A stretch of DNA of 64,000 nt from TMED109 sp002171375 (GCA_965657505.1 CBFHON010000002.1:62001-126000); one strand, 5' to 3'; counted from the stretch's first letter, positions 9,193-19,112 are shown. The notes: generated by a model from the letters alone, not told the origin. Numbers and translations are program-made.

Positions 9193-10311
9193 ATGTTAGA
9201 AGGAATATTAGTAGTATCATTAGAGCAAGCGGTAGCTGCACCATTATGTTCTTTAAGGCTTGCAGAAGCTGGAGCAAGAGTAATAAAAATCGAGAGAACT
9301 GAGGGAGATTTTGCTAGACACTATGATAAAGATGTAAAAGGTAATAGTGCTTATTTTGTTTGGTTAAATAGAGGTAAAGAATCTCTAGTAATAGATATAA
9401 AAAATACTAAAGATTTAGCACTTCTAAAAAAAATAATTTCTTCTGCAGATATATATATTCAGAATTTAGCTCCTGGAGCTGCAGAAAGAGCAGGATTGGG
9501 CTCAAAATATATGAGAGCTTCAAATAAGAAATTAATTACTTGCGATATTTCTGGCTATGGTCAAACCGGTCCATATAGAGATATGAAAGCATATGATTTA
9601 TTAGTACAAGCAGAAACAGGTTTATGCAGTGTTACAGGAACTGCAGAAGAAGAAGGAAGAGTAGGAGTTTCAGTATGTGATGTTGCATGTGGAATGAATG
9701 CACATTCTTCAATTTTACAAGCTTTATATAATAGAGAAAAAACAGGTGAAGGTAGTGCAATAGAAGTTTCATTATTTGACGGTATGGCAGATTGGATGAA
9801 TGTTCCCTACCTTCAAACCGTATATGGAAGTAGGTCTGTTGAAAGAGTTGGTTTGTCTCATCCCTCTATTGCCCCTTATGGTGCATATATGACTAAATGC
9901 GGAAAAAAAATTTTAATATCTATTCAGAATGAGAGAGAGTGGGTCCAGTTATGCTCTTCTGTATTAATGCTTAAGGATTTATCAAAGGATGAAAGATTTA
10001 ATAAGCCCACTTATAGAGTAAAAAATAGAACTGCACTTGATCAAATAATTGCTGATGAATTTATTAAGTATAATAAAGATATATTATTAGAACGTTTGAG
10101 AAAAGAAAGGATTGCTTGTGGAGTATTAAATTCTATTAATGATTTAGAAAATCATCCTCAGCTAAGAAAAGTTAAATGTATTATTGGGAATGAAGAAGTA
10201 GAACTAATAGCACCTCCATCTATAGTTAAAGGTGAAAAAAATAGGATTAGTAAAATTCCTAGTATAGGAGAAAATTCTATCGATATATGGAAAGAGTTTA
10301 ATGAAAAGTAG
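9193..10311 (+). CDS. CaiB/BaiF family (class III) CoA-transferase
   Basis: 372 residues of the formyl-CoA-transferase/CaiB family. The N-terminus LEGILVVSLEQAVAAPLCSLRLAEAGARVIK is shown here only in part by its pattern of EQAVAAPLCS and GARVIKIER. Then come FVWLNRGKESLVIDIK, CDISGYGQTGPY and YDLLVQAETGL with a plausible catalytic Asp/Glu region; VSLFDGMADWM completes the family core. It would transfer CoA between an acyl-CoA donor and a carboxylic acid. It overlaps the next gene by 11 nt, indicating translational coupling within the operon that starts at 6793. Confidence 0.88.
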   Translation: MLEGILVVSLEQAVAAPLCSLRLAEAGARVIKIERTEGDFARHYDKDVKGNSAYFVWLNRGKESLVIDIKNTKDLALLKKIISSADIYIQNLAPGAAERAGLGSKYMRASNKKLITCDISGYGQTGPYRDMKAYDLLVQAETGLCSVTGTAEEEGRVGVSVCDVACGMNAHSSILQALYNREKTGEGSAIEVSLFDGMADWMNVPYLQTVYGSRSVERVGLSHPSIAPYGAYMTKCGKKILISIQNEREWVQLCSSVLMLKDLSKDERFNKPTYRVKNRTALDQIIADEFIKYNKDILLERLRKERIACGVLNSINDLENHPQLRKVKCIIGNEEVELIAPPSIVKGEKNRISKIPSIGENSIDIWKEFNEK

Positions 10312-11146
10312 TTCAGATATAAAGTCTTGGATAGGTAAATCTATCCAAAATGAGGATTATATTAGTGATTTCCCAATAAGAGCAATGGCTTCTGTATTTG
10401 ATTACGACGGTGAAGATATTGGTGAAGTTCCATATGGATGGCATTGGTTATATTTTTTAAATTTACCTTTACAAAAAAATTTAGGCCCCGATGGACATGA
10501 AAAAAGAATAGGTTTTATGCCTCCTATAGATTTGCCTATTAGAATGTATGCAGGAGGAGAAATAAATTATTTTAAACCGCTATTAATTGGCGAGAAATTA
10601 AAAAAAACTTCAAGTATTATTTCAATTGAAAATAAAAAAGGTTCAACAGGTAATCTAACTTTTTTAAAAATTAAGCATGAAATTACTAATAAAAAAGAAG
10701 TCTTAATAAATGAAATTCAAAACTTAGTATATAGAGAAGATAGAAAATCTCAAAAAGCTAAATCTACTATTAATATTAAAGCTCCAAATAATTTTCATTA
10801 TGAAAAATCATGGCGCACTTCTCCAGAAATGCTTTTTAGGTATTCAGCATTAACTCATAATACTCATAAAATTCATTATGACTTTCCATATGCTAAGGAT
10901 GTGGAAGGTTATCCACAAATAGTGGTACATGGGCCCTTAATGGCAACTTTCTTATTAGACTTGATAAAAAATATAATTACAAATAAACAAAAACTTATTA
11001 AGTTTACATTTAAGTTAAAAAGCCCCGTTTTTGTTGGAGGCACTATTTTTGCTCAAGCTATTAAAACTAAAAATGGATTAGATCTTTGGATTAAAGATCA
11101 AAATGGTTGCCAATCTTTAACTGCAGAGGCAGAAATTATTGACTAA
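10301..11146 (+). CDS. HTD2-like (FAS1-like dehydratase) acyl-CoA hydratase
   Basis: 281 residues with a double hot-dog layout. The N-terminal half has YGWHWLYFLNLPLQKNLGPDG, and the C-terminal half has RYSALTHNTHKIHYDFPYA and YPQIVVHGPLMATFLLD. The last two are the hallmark of HTD2-like/MaoC hydratases, including mesaconyl-C4-CoA and itaconyl-CoA hydratases. It overlaps the CoA-transferase by 11 nt and shares the CTAA stop overlap at 11143-11146 with the convergent acyl-CoA dehydrogenase. A dicarboxylate such as mesaconate or itaconate is a reasonable guess for the pathway, but no lyase gene is present nearby. Confidence 0.8.
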   Translation: MKSSSDIKSWIGKSIQNEDYISDFPIRAMASVFDYDGEDIGEVPYGWHWLYFLNLPLQKNLGPDGHEKRIGFMPPIDLPIRMYAGGEINYFKPLLIGEKLKKTSSIISIENKKGSTGNLTFLKIKHEITNKKEVLINEIQNLVYREDRKSQKAKSTINIKAPNNFHYEKSWRTSPEMLFRYSALTHNTHKIHYDFPYAKDVEGYPQIVVHGPLMATFLLDLIKNIITNKQKLIKFTFKLKSPVFVGGTIFAQAIKTKNGLDLWIKDQNGCQSLTAEAEIID

Positions 11147-12924
11147 CCTTGCATATTAAATATTGAGTTTATATTTTTATGAGTATTTATAACAACATTC
11201 TTTAAACTTAACGACATTTCTAATATAGTATTTACGTAGAAGTATGCAGTTTCAATTTTATCATTTAAAAATTTATCTTCTTGATTATTTTTTAGTAAAT
11301 TATGTGCTTTAATTGCGCTTTTAGCCATAATCCAAGCACCAAATATATTTCCACACATATCCAAAAATGGAGTGGCACCAGATGCAGCATTTCTTTTACT
11401 ATTTTTCCACATATTTAGAAGTTCATCAGAAGTATTTTCAAGTAAATCAATAGCAAAAATAACCTTTTTTCCAATTTCTACTAATTTTGCTTCTTTAGTT
11501 TCTAAGCATTCTTTTGCATCTTTTCTCATATCACATAAAAATCTTTTAAACACATTTCCATTATCTAGAGTAAGTTTTCTTCTTAATAAATCCAGAGCTT
11601 GAATCCCATTTGTACCTTCATATATAGGCAGTATTCTTGCATCTCTATAATGTTGAGCTGCTCCTGTTTCCTCAATAAAACCCATTCCTCCGTGAACTTG
11701 AACACCAGTAGATGCAATTAATACCCCTTGGTCTGTACACCATGCTTTAACTATAGGAGTTAATAGGTCTAAATTTTCTTGAGCCTTAATTTTATCTTCT
11801 GAAGATAAAGCATTTTTTGATAGATCTAACTCATTTGCAGTGAATAATGATAGAGCGCGCATAGCTTCTATTCTAGATTTCATATCCATTAGCATTCGTT
11901 GAACATCAGGGTGATCAATGATAGCTACGGTTCCATCTTTAGAGCCATCTATAGAATTACCCTGTTGACGTGACATAGAGAAATTAAATGCTTGTTGGAA
12001 TGCCCGTTCAGCAATAGAAACACCTTGAATACCTACATTTAGCCTAGCATTATTCATCATTGTAAACATAGCTTTAAGACCTCCATGTTTTTCTCCAATT
12101 AATTCTGCGTTAGCTCCCTCATTATCTCCATAAGCTAATACACAGGTAGGACTTGCATTTGTTCCAAGTTTATGCTCAATAGATACAACTCTTACATCAT
12201 TTTTTTCTAATGTTTTGCCTTCTTCATTTACTATATTTTTAGGAGATATAAATAAGGATATTCCTTTGCTGCCCTCAGGTGCATCAGGAAGTCTTGCAAG
12301 GACTAGATGAACTATATTCTCATTCATATCTTGGTCGCCATGAGTAATATATATCTTATTTCCATATAATTTATAATTATCATCATTAGGTACAGCTTTT
12401 GATTTTAGTAAAGCTAGGTCCGAACCTGCCTGAGGTTCTGTAAGATTCATAGTGCCTGACCATTCTCCACTTATCATTTTAGGTAAATATTTTTGTTTTT
12501 GTTCCTCTGTTCCATATGCTTCTATAACTTCAATTGCACCCTGAGTTAATAACATATTTAAAGAAAAACTCATATTAGCTGCATGCCAAATTTCGTTTAA
12601 TCCGCCAACAATATTCCATGGCATTTCTTGTCCACCATATTTTTTAGACCCTGCAACTGAAGACCAACCTCCTTCAATATATTGCTTATAAGCATCTTTA
12701 AAACCTGGAGGCATTCTAACTAATCCATTTTCTAGGGTAATTCCTTTTTTGTCGCCAATAGAGTTTAAAGGGGCTAAAACGTTAGATGCGAATTTACCAG
12801 CTTCCTCAAATATTTGTTTCATCAAATCTGGATCAGAGTATTCATCATTTTCATTTTGGACTTCCGATTTAACATTTTTAAGTACAAATAAAATATCTTC
12901 AATTGGGGCATTATATTCTTGCAT
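11143..12924 (-). CDS. Acyl-CoA dehydrogenase with C-terminal extension (DmdC-type)
   Basis: 593 residues, about 200 longer than standard acyl-CoA dehydrogenases. It begins MQEYNAPIEDILFVLKNV and carries TMNLTEPQAGSDLALLKSKA, YITHGDQDMNENIVHLVLAR, VHGGMGFIEETGAAQHYRDA and the catalytic-base segment LPIYEGTNGIQALDLL. The extra C-terminal helical domain is that of the 3-methylmercaptopropionyl-CoA dehydrogenase (DmdC) group of marine bacteria. DMSP use is possible but not proven, since no other dmd genes are seen, and this group also contains plain fatty acyl-CoA dehydrogenases. It follows the next gene upstream (12943-14355) by 18 nt on the same strand. Confidence 0.85.
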   Translation of the reverse strand: MQEYNAPIEDILFVLKNVKSEVQNENDEYSDPDLMKQIFEEAGKFASNVLAPLNSIGDKKGITLENGLVRMPPGFKDAYKQYIEGGWSSVAGSKKYGGQEMPWNIVGGLNEIWHAANMSFSLNMLLTQGAIEVIEAYGTEEQKQKYLPKMISGEWSGTMNLTEPQAGSDLALLKSKAVPNDDNYKLYGNKIYITHGDQDMNENIVHLVLARLPDAPEGSKGISLFISPKNIVNEEGKTLEKNDVRVVSIEHKLGTNASPTCVLAYGDNEGANAELIGEKHGGLKAMFTMMNNARLNVGIQGVSIAERAFQQAFNFSMSRQQGNSIDGSKDGTVAIIDHPDVQRMLMDMKSRIEAMRALSLFTANELDLSKNALSSEDKIKAQENLDLLTPIVKAWCTDQGVLIASTGVQVHGGMGFIEETGAAQHYRDARILPIYEGTNGIQALDLLRRKLTLDNGNVFKRFLCDMRKDAKECLETKEAKLVEIGKKVIFAIDLLENTSDELLNMWKNSKRNAASGATPFLDMCGNIFGAWIMAKSAIKAHNLLKNNQEDKFLNDKIETAYFYVNTILEMSLSLKNVVINTHKNINSIFNMQG

Positions 12925-12942
12925 ATTATCTTCTTTCTAATT

Positions 12943-14355
12943 TTATAGCACTTTGCCAGGGTTTAAAATATTCTTTGGGTCAAAAGTAGTTTTTATTGAT
13001 TTCATTAGATTTATCTCAATTTCAGGATTATAAAACTTTAATTCTTCTCTTTTAAGTTTTCCTATTCCATGTTCAGCTGAAAAACTACCATCTAAGTCAT
13101 TAACTATGTCAAAAACAATCTTATTTATACTTTCCCATTTATTAAGGAAATCTTCTTTATTGCTTTTTTTTGGTTGGCTAATATTGAAATGTATATTGCC
13201 ATCACCTATATGCCCAAATGCAACTACTCTAGACTCAGGCATGAATTTTACTACACTGTAGGTGGCGTCATTAATAAATTTACTTACATTATTTATTGGT
13301 ATTGAAATATCATGTTTTATAGAACCTCCTTCAGGTTTTTGTGCTTCGTTTAAACCGTCTCTAAGAAGCCATAAATCTTTTCTTTGTTGAGTGCTTTCAG
13401 CAATGACTCCATCCAGTACTATATTCTTATTCAGCGCTACTTCAAATAAATTTTCCATTTGTTTTCTCATATTATTTTCAGAAGAAGAAGAAAATTCTAA
13501 TAGTACATACCACTTATATTTATTATTCATGGGCTCTTTAGCACCAGGAATATTTTTTAGTACCATTTCCATACCTACTCGACTTACTAGTTCATAAGCA
13601 TTTAAAAGATCAGCACTAGCGCTGCGAGCTAGACCAAAAAGCTCTATTGCAGCTTCTGAATTTGGTACAGCAAATAATGCTGTTTCAATATTTTTTGGAG
13701 AAGGGAATAATTTAAGTACAGCAGAAGTTATTATGCCTAGTGTACCTTCGCTTCCAATAAATAATTGTTTAAGGTCATATCCACGGTTATCTTTTCTTAG
13801 ACTTGTTAGATTATTCCATATTGAACCATCAGCTAAAACAACTTCTATACCTAAAACTAAATCTCTTGCCATTCCATACCTAAGAACATTTATTCCACCT
13901 GCATTTGTCGATAGGTTTCCTCCGATAGTACATGAGCCTTCTGATGCTAAACTTAACGGGAAAAGAAAATTTTTTTCACTAGCTTGATCTTGTATATTAC
14001 TAAGTATACATCCAGCCTCAACTGTTACAGTAAAATTTTTTTCATTAAATTCTTTAATATTATTCATTCTTTCCAGAGATAACATTACTTCTTGACCGTT
14101 ATTCGATGGAATAGTTCCTCCACATAATCCCGTTCTTCCTCCTTGTGGTACTATTTTTATATTATATTTATTACATAATTTTAGTATTTTACTTACTTCA
14201 TTTGTATTATTAGGTTTTAATAATAAATCAGATTTGCCTTTATACAAACCTCTCTCTTCTACTAGGTGAGGTTCGATAGTACTTAAATCTTCGATCCAAC
14301 CCTTTGGCCCTAAGTATTCTTTTAAAGGAAATAGCTTTTTTAATTCTGTATGCAT
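12943..14355 (-). CDS. FAD-binding D-2-hydroxyacid dehydrogenase (D2HGDH / glycolate oxidase GlcD family)
   Basis: 470 residues of the PCMH-type FAD oxidoreductase family. The FAD segment reads PQGGRTGLCGG near residue 76, followed by GTIPSNNGQEVMLSLERM. The second FAD block is EGSCTIGGNLSTNAGG, and the C-terminal domain has AFGHIGDGNIHFNISQP and FSAEHGIGKLK. These match D-2-hydroxyglutarate and D-lactate dehydrogenases passing electrons to quinone or ETF. The substrate is not determinable. It sits 18 nt from the DmdC-type gene and 51 nt from sua5, all on the minus strand. Confidence 0.87.
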   Translation of the reverse strand: MHTELKKLFPLKEYLGPKGWIEDLSTIEPHLVEERGLYKGKSDLLLKPNNTNEVSKILKLCNKYNIKIVPQGGRTGLCGGTIPSNNGQEVMLSLERMNNIKEFNEKNFTVTVEAGCILSNIQDQASEKNFLFPLSLASEGSCTIGGNLSTNAGGINVLRYGMARDLVLGIEVVLADGSIWNNLTSLRKDNRGYDLKQLFIGSEGTLGIITSAVLKLFPSPKNIETALFAVPNSEAAIELFGLARSASADLLNAYELVSRVGMEMVLKNIPGAKEPMNNKYKWYVLLEFSSSSENNMRKQMENLFEVALNKNIVLDGVIAESTQQRKDLWLLRDGLNEAQKPEGGSIKHDISIPINNVSKFINDATYSVVKFMPESRVVAFGHIGDGNIHFNISQPKKSNKEDFLNKWESINKIVFDIVNDLDGSFSAEHGIGKLKREELKFYNPEIEINLMKSIKTTFDPKNILNPGKVL

Positions 14356-14406
14356 ATTTTTCTACTTACATATTTTACATGAAATATAAATCTTTATTAA
14401 TTAAGA

Positions 14407-15381
14407 TCAAGATTTATTAGCGGCTCCTCTATTTAGGCGATCATTTATTGCAATTCCAATTCCTTTATTTTGTATTTTCTTTACTGCAATTTTTTTAACA
14501 TTCTTTTTGTCTAAATATCTTAGCATTGAAAATAAATTTTTAGCAGCTTCTTCTAAGTTTTTATTTTTACTTAAATTCATTTTAACAAAATTATTTAAAT
14601 TCTTTGGGTCTTCACCAAAACCAAGCCATGCTTCCCCTTTTAATGGGTAAGCTGCATTTAATCGTAACGATGCATTAGGAGAATAATGTTTTTTGAATAA
14701 ACCAGGACTTTCTGGCTTTTTTTCATTTATATTAGATTCAACATAAGAAGTTTTAACTATTTTGTTTATAAGACTAATATTTAAACCTCCTGGTCTTAAT
14801 ACTGTCGGGATAGCTTTTGTAAAGTCTATAACTGTAGATTCAAGCCCAATTTCAGTATTACCACTATCTAAGATCATATCATTTTTTTGATCTAATTTGC
14901 TAGATAGATCATTTTTTACATGCTGTGCAGAAGTAGGACTTAAGTGTTGAGAGATATTAGCACTGGGAGCAATTAATGGAGCATCAACAGTTTTTAATAA
15001 TTTTAGAGCAACAGGATGGTTTGGCATTCTTAAAGCAACAGTATTTAAACCTGCTCTAGCAATAGAGCTAATATTTGAGGAAGTATTATATGGAAGAACT
15101 ATAGTTAGAGGGCCAGGCCAATATTTTTTTATAAGCTTCATAACATCTAAAGGTATATTTTCTACTATAGATAATAATTGTTCTATTTTATATATATGCA
15201 CTATTAATGGATTATTATTTGGTCTACCTTTAACTTTATAAATTCTTTTTACAGCATTTTTATTAGATGCTAATGCTCCAAGTCCATAAACAGTTTCTGT
15301 AGGAAACGCTACAATTCCCTCATTATTAAGAAGAGTTGCAGCTAGTTTAATATTCTGATTATTTGCTTTATAAATTTTCAT
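14407..15381 (-). CDS. L-threonylcarbamoyladenylate synthase (Sua5/TsaC family)
   Basis: 324 residues: a catalytic YrdC/Sua5 domain over roughly the first 200 (FPTETVYGLGALASN, VKGRPNNNPLIVHI, LRMPNHPVALKLL, APSANIS) plus a C-terminal Sua5 domain, so it is the long Sua5 form rather than short TsaC. It makes threonylcarbamoyl-AMP from threonine, bicarbonate and ATP for the t6A modification of ANN-reading tRNAs. Its ATG overlaps the stop of the upstream aminotransferase by one base (TAATG), so translation is probably coupled. Confidence 0.92.
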   Translation of the reverse strand: MKIYKANNQNIKLAATLLNNEGIVAFPTETVYGLGALASNKNAVKRIYKVKGRPNNNPLIVHIYKIEQLLSIVENIPLDVMKLIKKYWPGPLTIVLPYNTSSNISSIARAGLNTVALRMPNHPVALKLLKTVDAPLIAPSANISQHLSPTSAQHVKNDLSSKLDQKNDMILDSGNTEIGLESTVIDFTKAIPTVLRPGGLNISLINKIVKTSYVESNINEKKPESPGLFKKHYSPNASLRLNAAYPLKGEAWLGFGEDPKNLNNFVKMNLSKNKNLEEAAKNLFSMLRYLDKKNVKKIAVKKIQNKGIGIAINDRLNRGAANKS

Positions 15382-16571
15382 TAAGAAAGCATAGGCTTTA
15401 ATTTTTCAAAAGCTTTATTAAGTAAATCAGGGCTTTTAGCATAGCAAATTCTTATCCATTTGTTACCACCTTTTCCAAAAGATGTTCCAGGAGCTAGTCC
15501 AACACCAGTTTTTTCTAAAGTATCAAAGCAAAATTTTTCTGAATCTGATATATCTTTTATTTTAAAATAAGCATAAAAAGCTGCTTGAGAATAAGGAAAA
15601 ATAACTCTAGAAAAATTATTTAAATTATTTAAAGCTATGTCTCTTGAAATTTTTAAATCATGGATCATTTTTTCAATAAATTTTTCTCCTTCATTAATTG
15701 CTACTACTCCTGCATGTTGAGCAGGAGATGATGGAGAAGCAACATTAAACTCATTAAGTTTCTCAAATATACTAATTAGTCCCTCAGGAACAATCATCCA
15801 GCCTAATCTCCATCCTGTCATAGCCCAAGATTTCGAAAAACTATTTACAACTATTAATAAATCATCATCTTTTGATATATCTAAAAAAGAGGGAGCAACT
15901 TTTCTATCATAAATAATTCTTTCATAGACTTCATCGGATATTATCCAAGTTTTTTCTTTTCTACATAATTCTAAAATTTCTGACTGTTCTTGACTGTTCA
16001 TCACCCATCCAGTGGGGTTATTTGGGGTATTAATATAAATAGCTTTAGCATCTTTTATATATTTTTTAATTTCTTTAAGGTTTAATTTCCATATATTTTC
16101 TTTTTTTGAGTGTAACAATGGAATTTCAATAACATTCCCGCCCATAATCTCTATGCAGCGCATAAAATTTGGCCAAACAGGAGTTATACAAATTATTTTA
16201 TCTTTAGGATTAACAAGTGCTTCAGCAGCTATCATTAATGCATTCATTCCAGCTGAGGTAACCATTATTCTCGATGAATTTATTTTTTTTTTATGCAGGG
16301 ATGAGCTATATTTAGATATTGTTTCAACTAGTTCCGATATTCCTTGATTTGCACTATAAAAAGTATGTCCATCATCTAAAGCAGTTTTCATAGCTTTTGA
16401 TATAAATGCTGGTGTTGCAATATCAGTTTCTCCAAAATATAGAGGAATAATATTCTTTTTTCCAATGACTGAGTTAGCAACATTTCTAATAGGAGAAGAT
16501 TTTAGAGATTTTATTACTTTTCTTATATTAAAATCAATATTATCACTCAAGTTATAGCGCCCATTTGCCAT
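15381..16571 (-). CDS. PLP-dependent class I/II aminotransferase
   Basis: 396 residues of fold type I. The substrate-binding YINTPNNPTGWVMN, the PLP-contact ISDEVYE and the Schiff-base lysine segment NSFSKSWAMTGWRLGW are intact. Its first 25 nt overlap the end of the uxaA-like gene, and its stop overlaps the start of sua5, so the three form one minus-strand operon. The family includes aspartate, alanine and aromatic aminotransferases; the substrate cannot be fixed from sequence. Confidence 0.87.
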   Translation of the reverse strand: MANGRYNLSDNIDFNIRKVIKSLKSSPIRNVANSVIGKKNIIPLYFGETDIATPAFISKAMKTALDDGHTFYSANQGISELVETISKYSSSLHKKKINSSRIMVTSAGMNALMIAAEALVNPKDKIICITPVWPNFMRCIEIMGGNVIEIPLLHSKKENIWKLNLKEIKKYIKDAKAIYINTPNNPTGWVMNSQEQSEILELCRKEKTWIISDEVYERIIYDRKVAPSFLDISKDDDLLIVVNSFSKSWAMTGWRLGWMIVPEGLISIFEKLNEFNVASPSSPAQHAGVVAINEGEKFIEKMIHDLKISRDIALNNLNNFSRVIFPYSQAAFYAYFKIKDISDSEKFCFDTLEKTGVGLAPGTSFGKGGNKWIRICYAKSPDLLNKAFEKLKPMLS

Positions 16572-18079
16572 GGAACAAATTCAAGATCACCTAATCCATT
16601 AATTTCAGATTTAGATTGTTTTCCAGATGCTACATCAAGAATAAGTTGGAATATTTCTTGACCCATTTCTTCAATTGTTGATTCACCAAGTAATATTTTT
16701 CCACAATTTACATCCATGTCTTCAGTCATTCTATTATATAAGTCATCATTAGTAGCTAGTTTTATGGAAGGAGCAGGTTTACATCCGAACACAGAACCTC
16801 TTCCAGTAGTGAAGCATATCATATTTGCTCCACCTGCAATTAAACCTGTTACACTTGTTACATCGTAGCCTGGAGTATTCATAAAAGTAAACCCTTTTGC
16901 TTTTATGTTCTCAGCAAATTGGTACACATCAACTAAATTTGTTGTTCCTCCTTTTGCTACTGCGCCGAGAGACTTTTCTAATATAGTAGTTAATCCTCCA
17001 GCCTTATTTCCAGGCGAAGGATCTTGATGAAGCTGATGTTTATTTTCTTCAAATTTGATCAAATAATCCTCTTGCCACCACTTTATAAAGTTAACTATTT
17101 TTTGTCCTACTTCTTCATTTATTGCCCTTCGAGTTAGTAAGTGTTCTGCACCAAATATTTCAGGTGTTTCTGCCAGAGTTCCAGTTCCCCCATTTTTTAC
17201 TAATAGATCAACAGCTGCTCCTAATGCTGGATTTGCAGTCATACCAGAATAGGCATCTGATCCTCCACATTCTAATCCTAAAATTAATTCGGAAGCTGGA
17301 CTTTTTTTTCTTTGATTTTTATTAAGAATTGGAAGCATCTGTTTAATCATCTCTACTCCTTCTTGAATAGTTTTTCTTGTGCCACCAACATCCTGAATAG
17401 TCATCATTTTAAAAGTATCTGAATTAGCCCAATTCATTGATTGTGCCATTCCACTCACTTGATTGACTTCACATCCTAGCCCGATCACTATAAGCCCACC
17501 AAAATTTGGATGCCTTGAATACCCAGCAATAGTTGCTTGAAGTAGTTCCCATCCTAAACCCTTACTATTTATTCCACACCCAGTCCCATGAGTGATAGAG
17601 ACTATACCATCAACATTTTCAAAATCTGATAAAGCTTCTTCATTAAATGCTTCTGCTATTTTTTTGCAAACTGTAGCTGAACAATTAACAGAAGAAATAA
17701 TTCCAATAAAATTCCTAGTTCCTACTTTTCCATTAGGCCTATGGTAACCCATAAAAGTAGCTCTTTCGCTTTCAGGTAATATTTCATCATTTTTACATCC
17801 CTGAGAAAACTCATAGTCTTTTTTCTTATCTGACATGCCTGTATTATGAACATGAACATGATCTCCAATTTTTATATCTTCTTTAGCTACCCCAATAATA
17901 GTGTCATATTTGATAATCTCGTTGCCTTTAGAAATATCTTTCGTTGCTACTTTATGACCTACAGGAATGTGTTGATTTGTATTTAATTTTTCTTTTTCAA
18001 TATTAGTATTAATATCAATGTCAGATTTAGCAGTTACCACATTATCATTTTTATGAATACGAATTGCTATAGGTTCCAT
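16547..18079 (-). CDS. UxaA family dehydratase (altronate/galactarate dehydratase type)
   Basis: 510 residues with both UxaA parts: an N-terminal SAF-like domain over about the first 90 residues (HIPVGHKVATKDI, IGDHVHVHN) and a C-terminal catalytic region beginning near FMGYHRPNGKVGTRN and including ILGLECGGSDAYSGMTANPA and FTTGRGSVFGCKPAPSIK. Such enzymes dehydrate sugar acids (altronate, galactarate) to 2-keto-3-deoxy acids; sulfolactate sulfo-lyase is a related split version. Across a 148-nt divergent gap lies a FAH hydrolase-dehydrogenase-SDR operon, which supports sugar-acid breakdown. Confidence 0.87.
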   Translation of the reverse strand: MEPIAIRIHKNDNVVTAKSDIDINTNIEKEKLNTNQHIPVGHKVATKDISKGNEIIKYDTIIGVAKEDIKIGDHVHVHNTGMSDKKKDYEFSQGCKNDEILPESERATFMGYHRPNGKVGTRNFIGIISSVNCSATVCKKIAEAFNEEALSDFENVDGIVSITHGTGCGINSKGLGWELLQATIAGYSRHPNFGGLIVIGLGCEVNQVSGMAQSMNWANSDTFKMMTIQDVGGTRKTIQEGVEMIKQMLPILNKNQRKKSPASELILGLECGGSDAYSGMTANPALGAAVDLLVKNGGTGTLAETPEIFGAEHLLTRRAINEEVGQKIVNFIKWWQEDYLIKFEENKHQLHQDPSPGNKAGGLTTILEKSLGAVAKGGTTNLVDVYQFAENIKAKGFTFMNTPGYDVTSVTGLIAGGANMICFTTGRGSVFGCKPAPSIKLATNDDLYNRMTEDMDVNCGKILLGESTIEEMGQEIFQLILDVASGKQSKSEINGLGDLEFVPWQMGAIT

Positions 18080-18227
18080 GTGTTATATTCTCCCAATAAT
18101 ATATTGATAAATTAATATATATTATATTTTTATAGATTTAAATAGATTTTATGTTTACTTTTTGTTGCGTATTATAGAATATTCATATTTATTATTGCTT
18201 AATTGTTTTTTTAAAAGGGGGAATAGA

Positions 18228-19112
18228 ATGAAATTAGTAAGGTATGGAGTTAAAGGTAAAGAAAAACCTGGTATTATTGATTCAGATGGCAATATTAGAG
18301 ATTTATCAAAAAAGGTTTCTGATATAGAGGGAAAAATGTTGTCATCTGCAAAACTTAAGCAATTGGCTAAAACTAATCTTAATAGACTTCCATTAGTTAA
18401 AGGTAAAAAAAGATTAGGAGTTCCTTTCTCTGGAATAGGTAAAATTGTATGCATTGGATTAAATTATGTTGATCATGCTAAAGAAACTGGAAGTCCAATT
18501 CCAAGTGAACCTATAATGTTTATGAAACCTACTAGTTCATTAAGTGGACCTAATGACGATGTTATGTTGCCTAAAGGATTAGTCTTGGGAAAAAAGTCTT
18601 CAAAAGTTGTGGATAGTAAATGTGGAGATTGGGAAGTAGAATTAGGCATAGTTATTGGTGAAACTGCTCGTTCGGTAAGCGTTTCTCGTGCATTAAGTTA
18701 TGTTGCTGGTTATACTTTAGTTAATGATGTTTCTGAAAGAGAATATCAAATGAAAGCTGCAGGCGGCCAATGGATTAGAGGAAAAGGTTTTGATACATCT
18801 TGTCCAGTTGGACCTTGGCTGGTAACAAGAGATGAAGTAAGAAAAGTTCAAGATCTTGATTTGTGGTTGAACCTTAATGGAAAAAGTATGCAAACAGGTA
18901 ATACATCCACTATGATATTTGATGTAAAAACAATTGTTTCTTATGTAAGTCATTACATGACTCTTGAGCCAGGAGATTTAATTGCTACTGGTACTCCTCC
19001 AGGAGTAGGTGCAGGAATGAAACCTCAAAAATTTTTAAAGCATGGAGATGAAATGCATTTGGGAATTGAAAAACTGGGTGAGCAATGTCAAAAAGTTGTT
19101 AAATGGAAGTAA
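18228..19112 (+). CDS. Fumarylacetoacetate hydrolase family protein (2,4-diketo-3-deoxy acid hydrolase type)
   Basis: 294 residues from the ATG at 18228, which follows a strong AGGGGG site at 18216-18221 and gives the typical start MKLVRYGVKGKEKPGIID. An upstream in-frame ATG at 18162 is unlikely. The FAH metal-binding region includes CIGLNYVDHAKETGSPIP, DWEVELGIVIG and NDVSERE, and the C-terminal part TGTPPGVGAGMKP. The subgroup includes 2,4-diketo-3-deoxy-L-fuconate hydrolase and ureidoglycolate-lyase-like proteins. It overlaps the next gene by 10 nt. Alongside the UxaA dehydratase and SDR, cleavage of a diketo sugar acid to pyruvate plus a hydroxyacid is plausible. Confidence 0.85.
   Translation: MKLVRYGVKGKEKPGIIDSDGNIRDLSKKVSDIEGKMLSSAKLKQLAKTNLNRLPLVKGKKRLGVPFSGIGKIVCIGLNYVDHAKETGSPIPSEPIMFMKPTSSLSGPNDDVMLPKGLVLGKKSSKVVDSKCGDWEVELGIVIGETARSVSVSRALSYVAGYTLVNDVSEREYQMKAAGGQWIRGKGFDTSCPVGPWLVTRDEVRKVQDLDLWLNLNGKSMQTGNTSTMIFDVKTIVSYVSHYMTLEPGDLIATGTPPGVGAGMKPQKFLKHGDEMHLGIEKLGEQCQKVVKWK

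Noticed and set aside
18162..18227. N-terminal extension of the FAH gene from an ATG at 18162
   Set aside because: AGGGGG at 18216-18221 and the family start MKLVRYG point to 18228.
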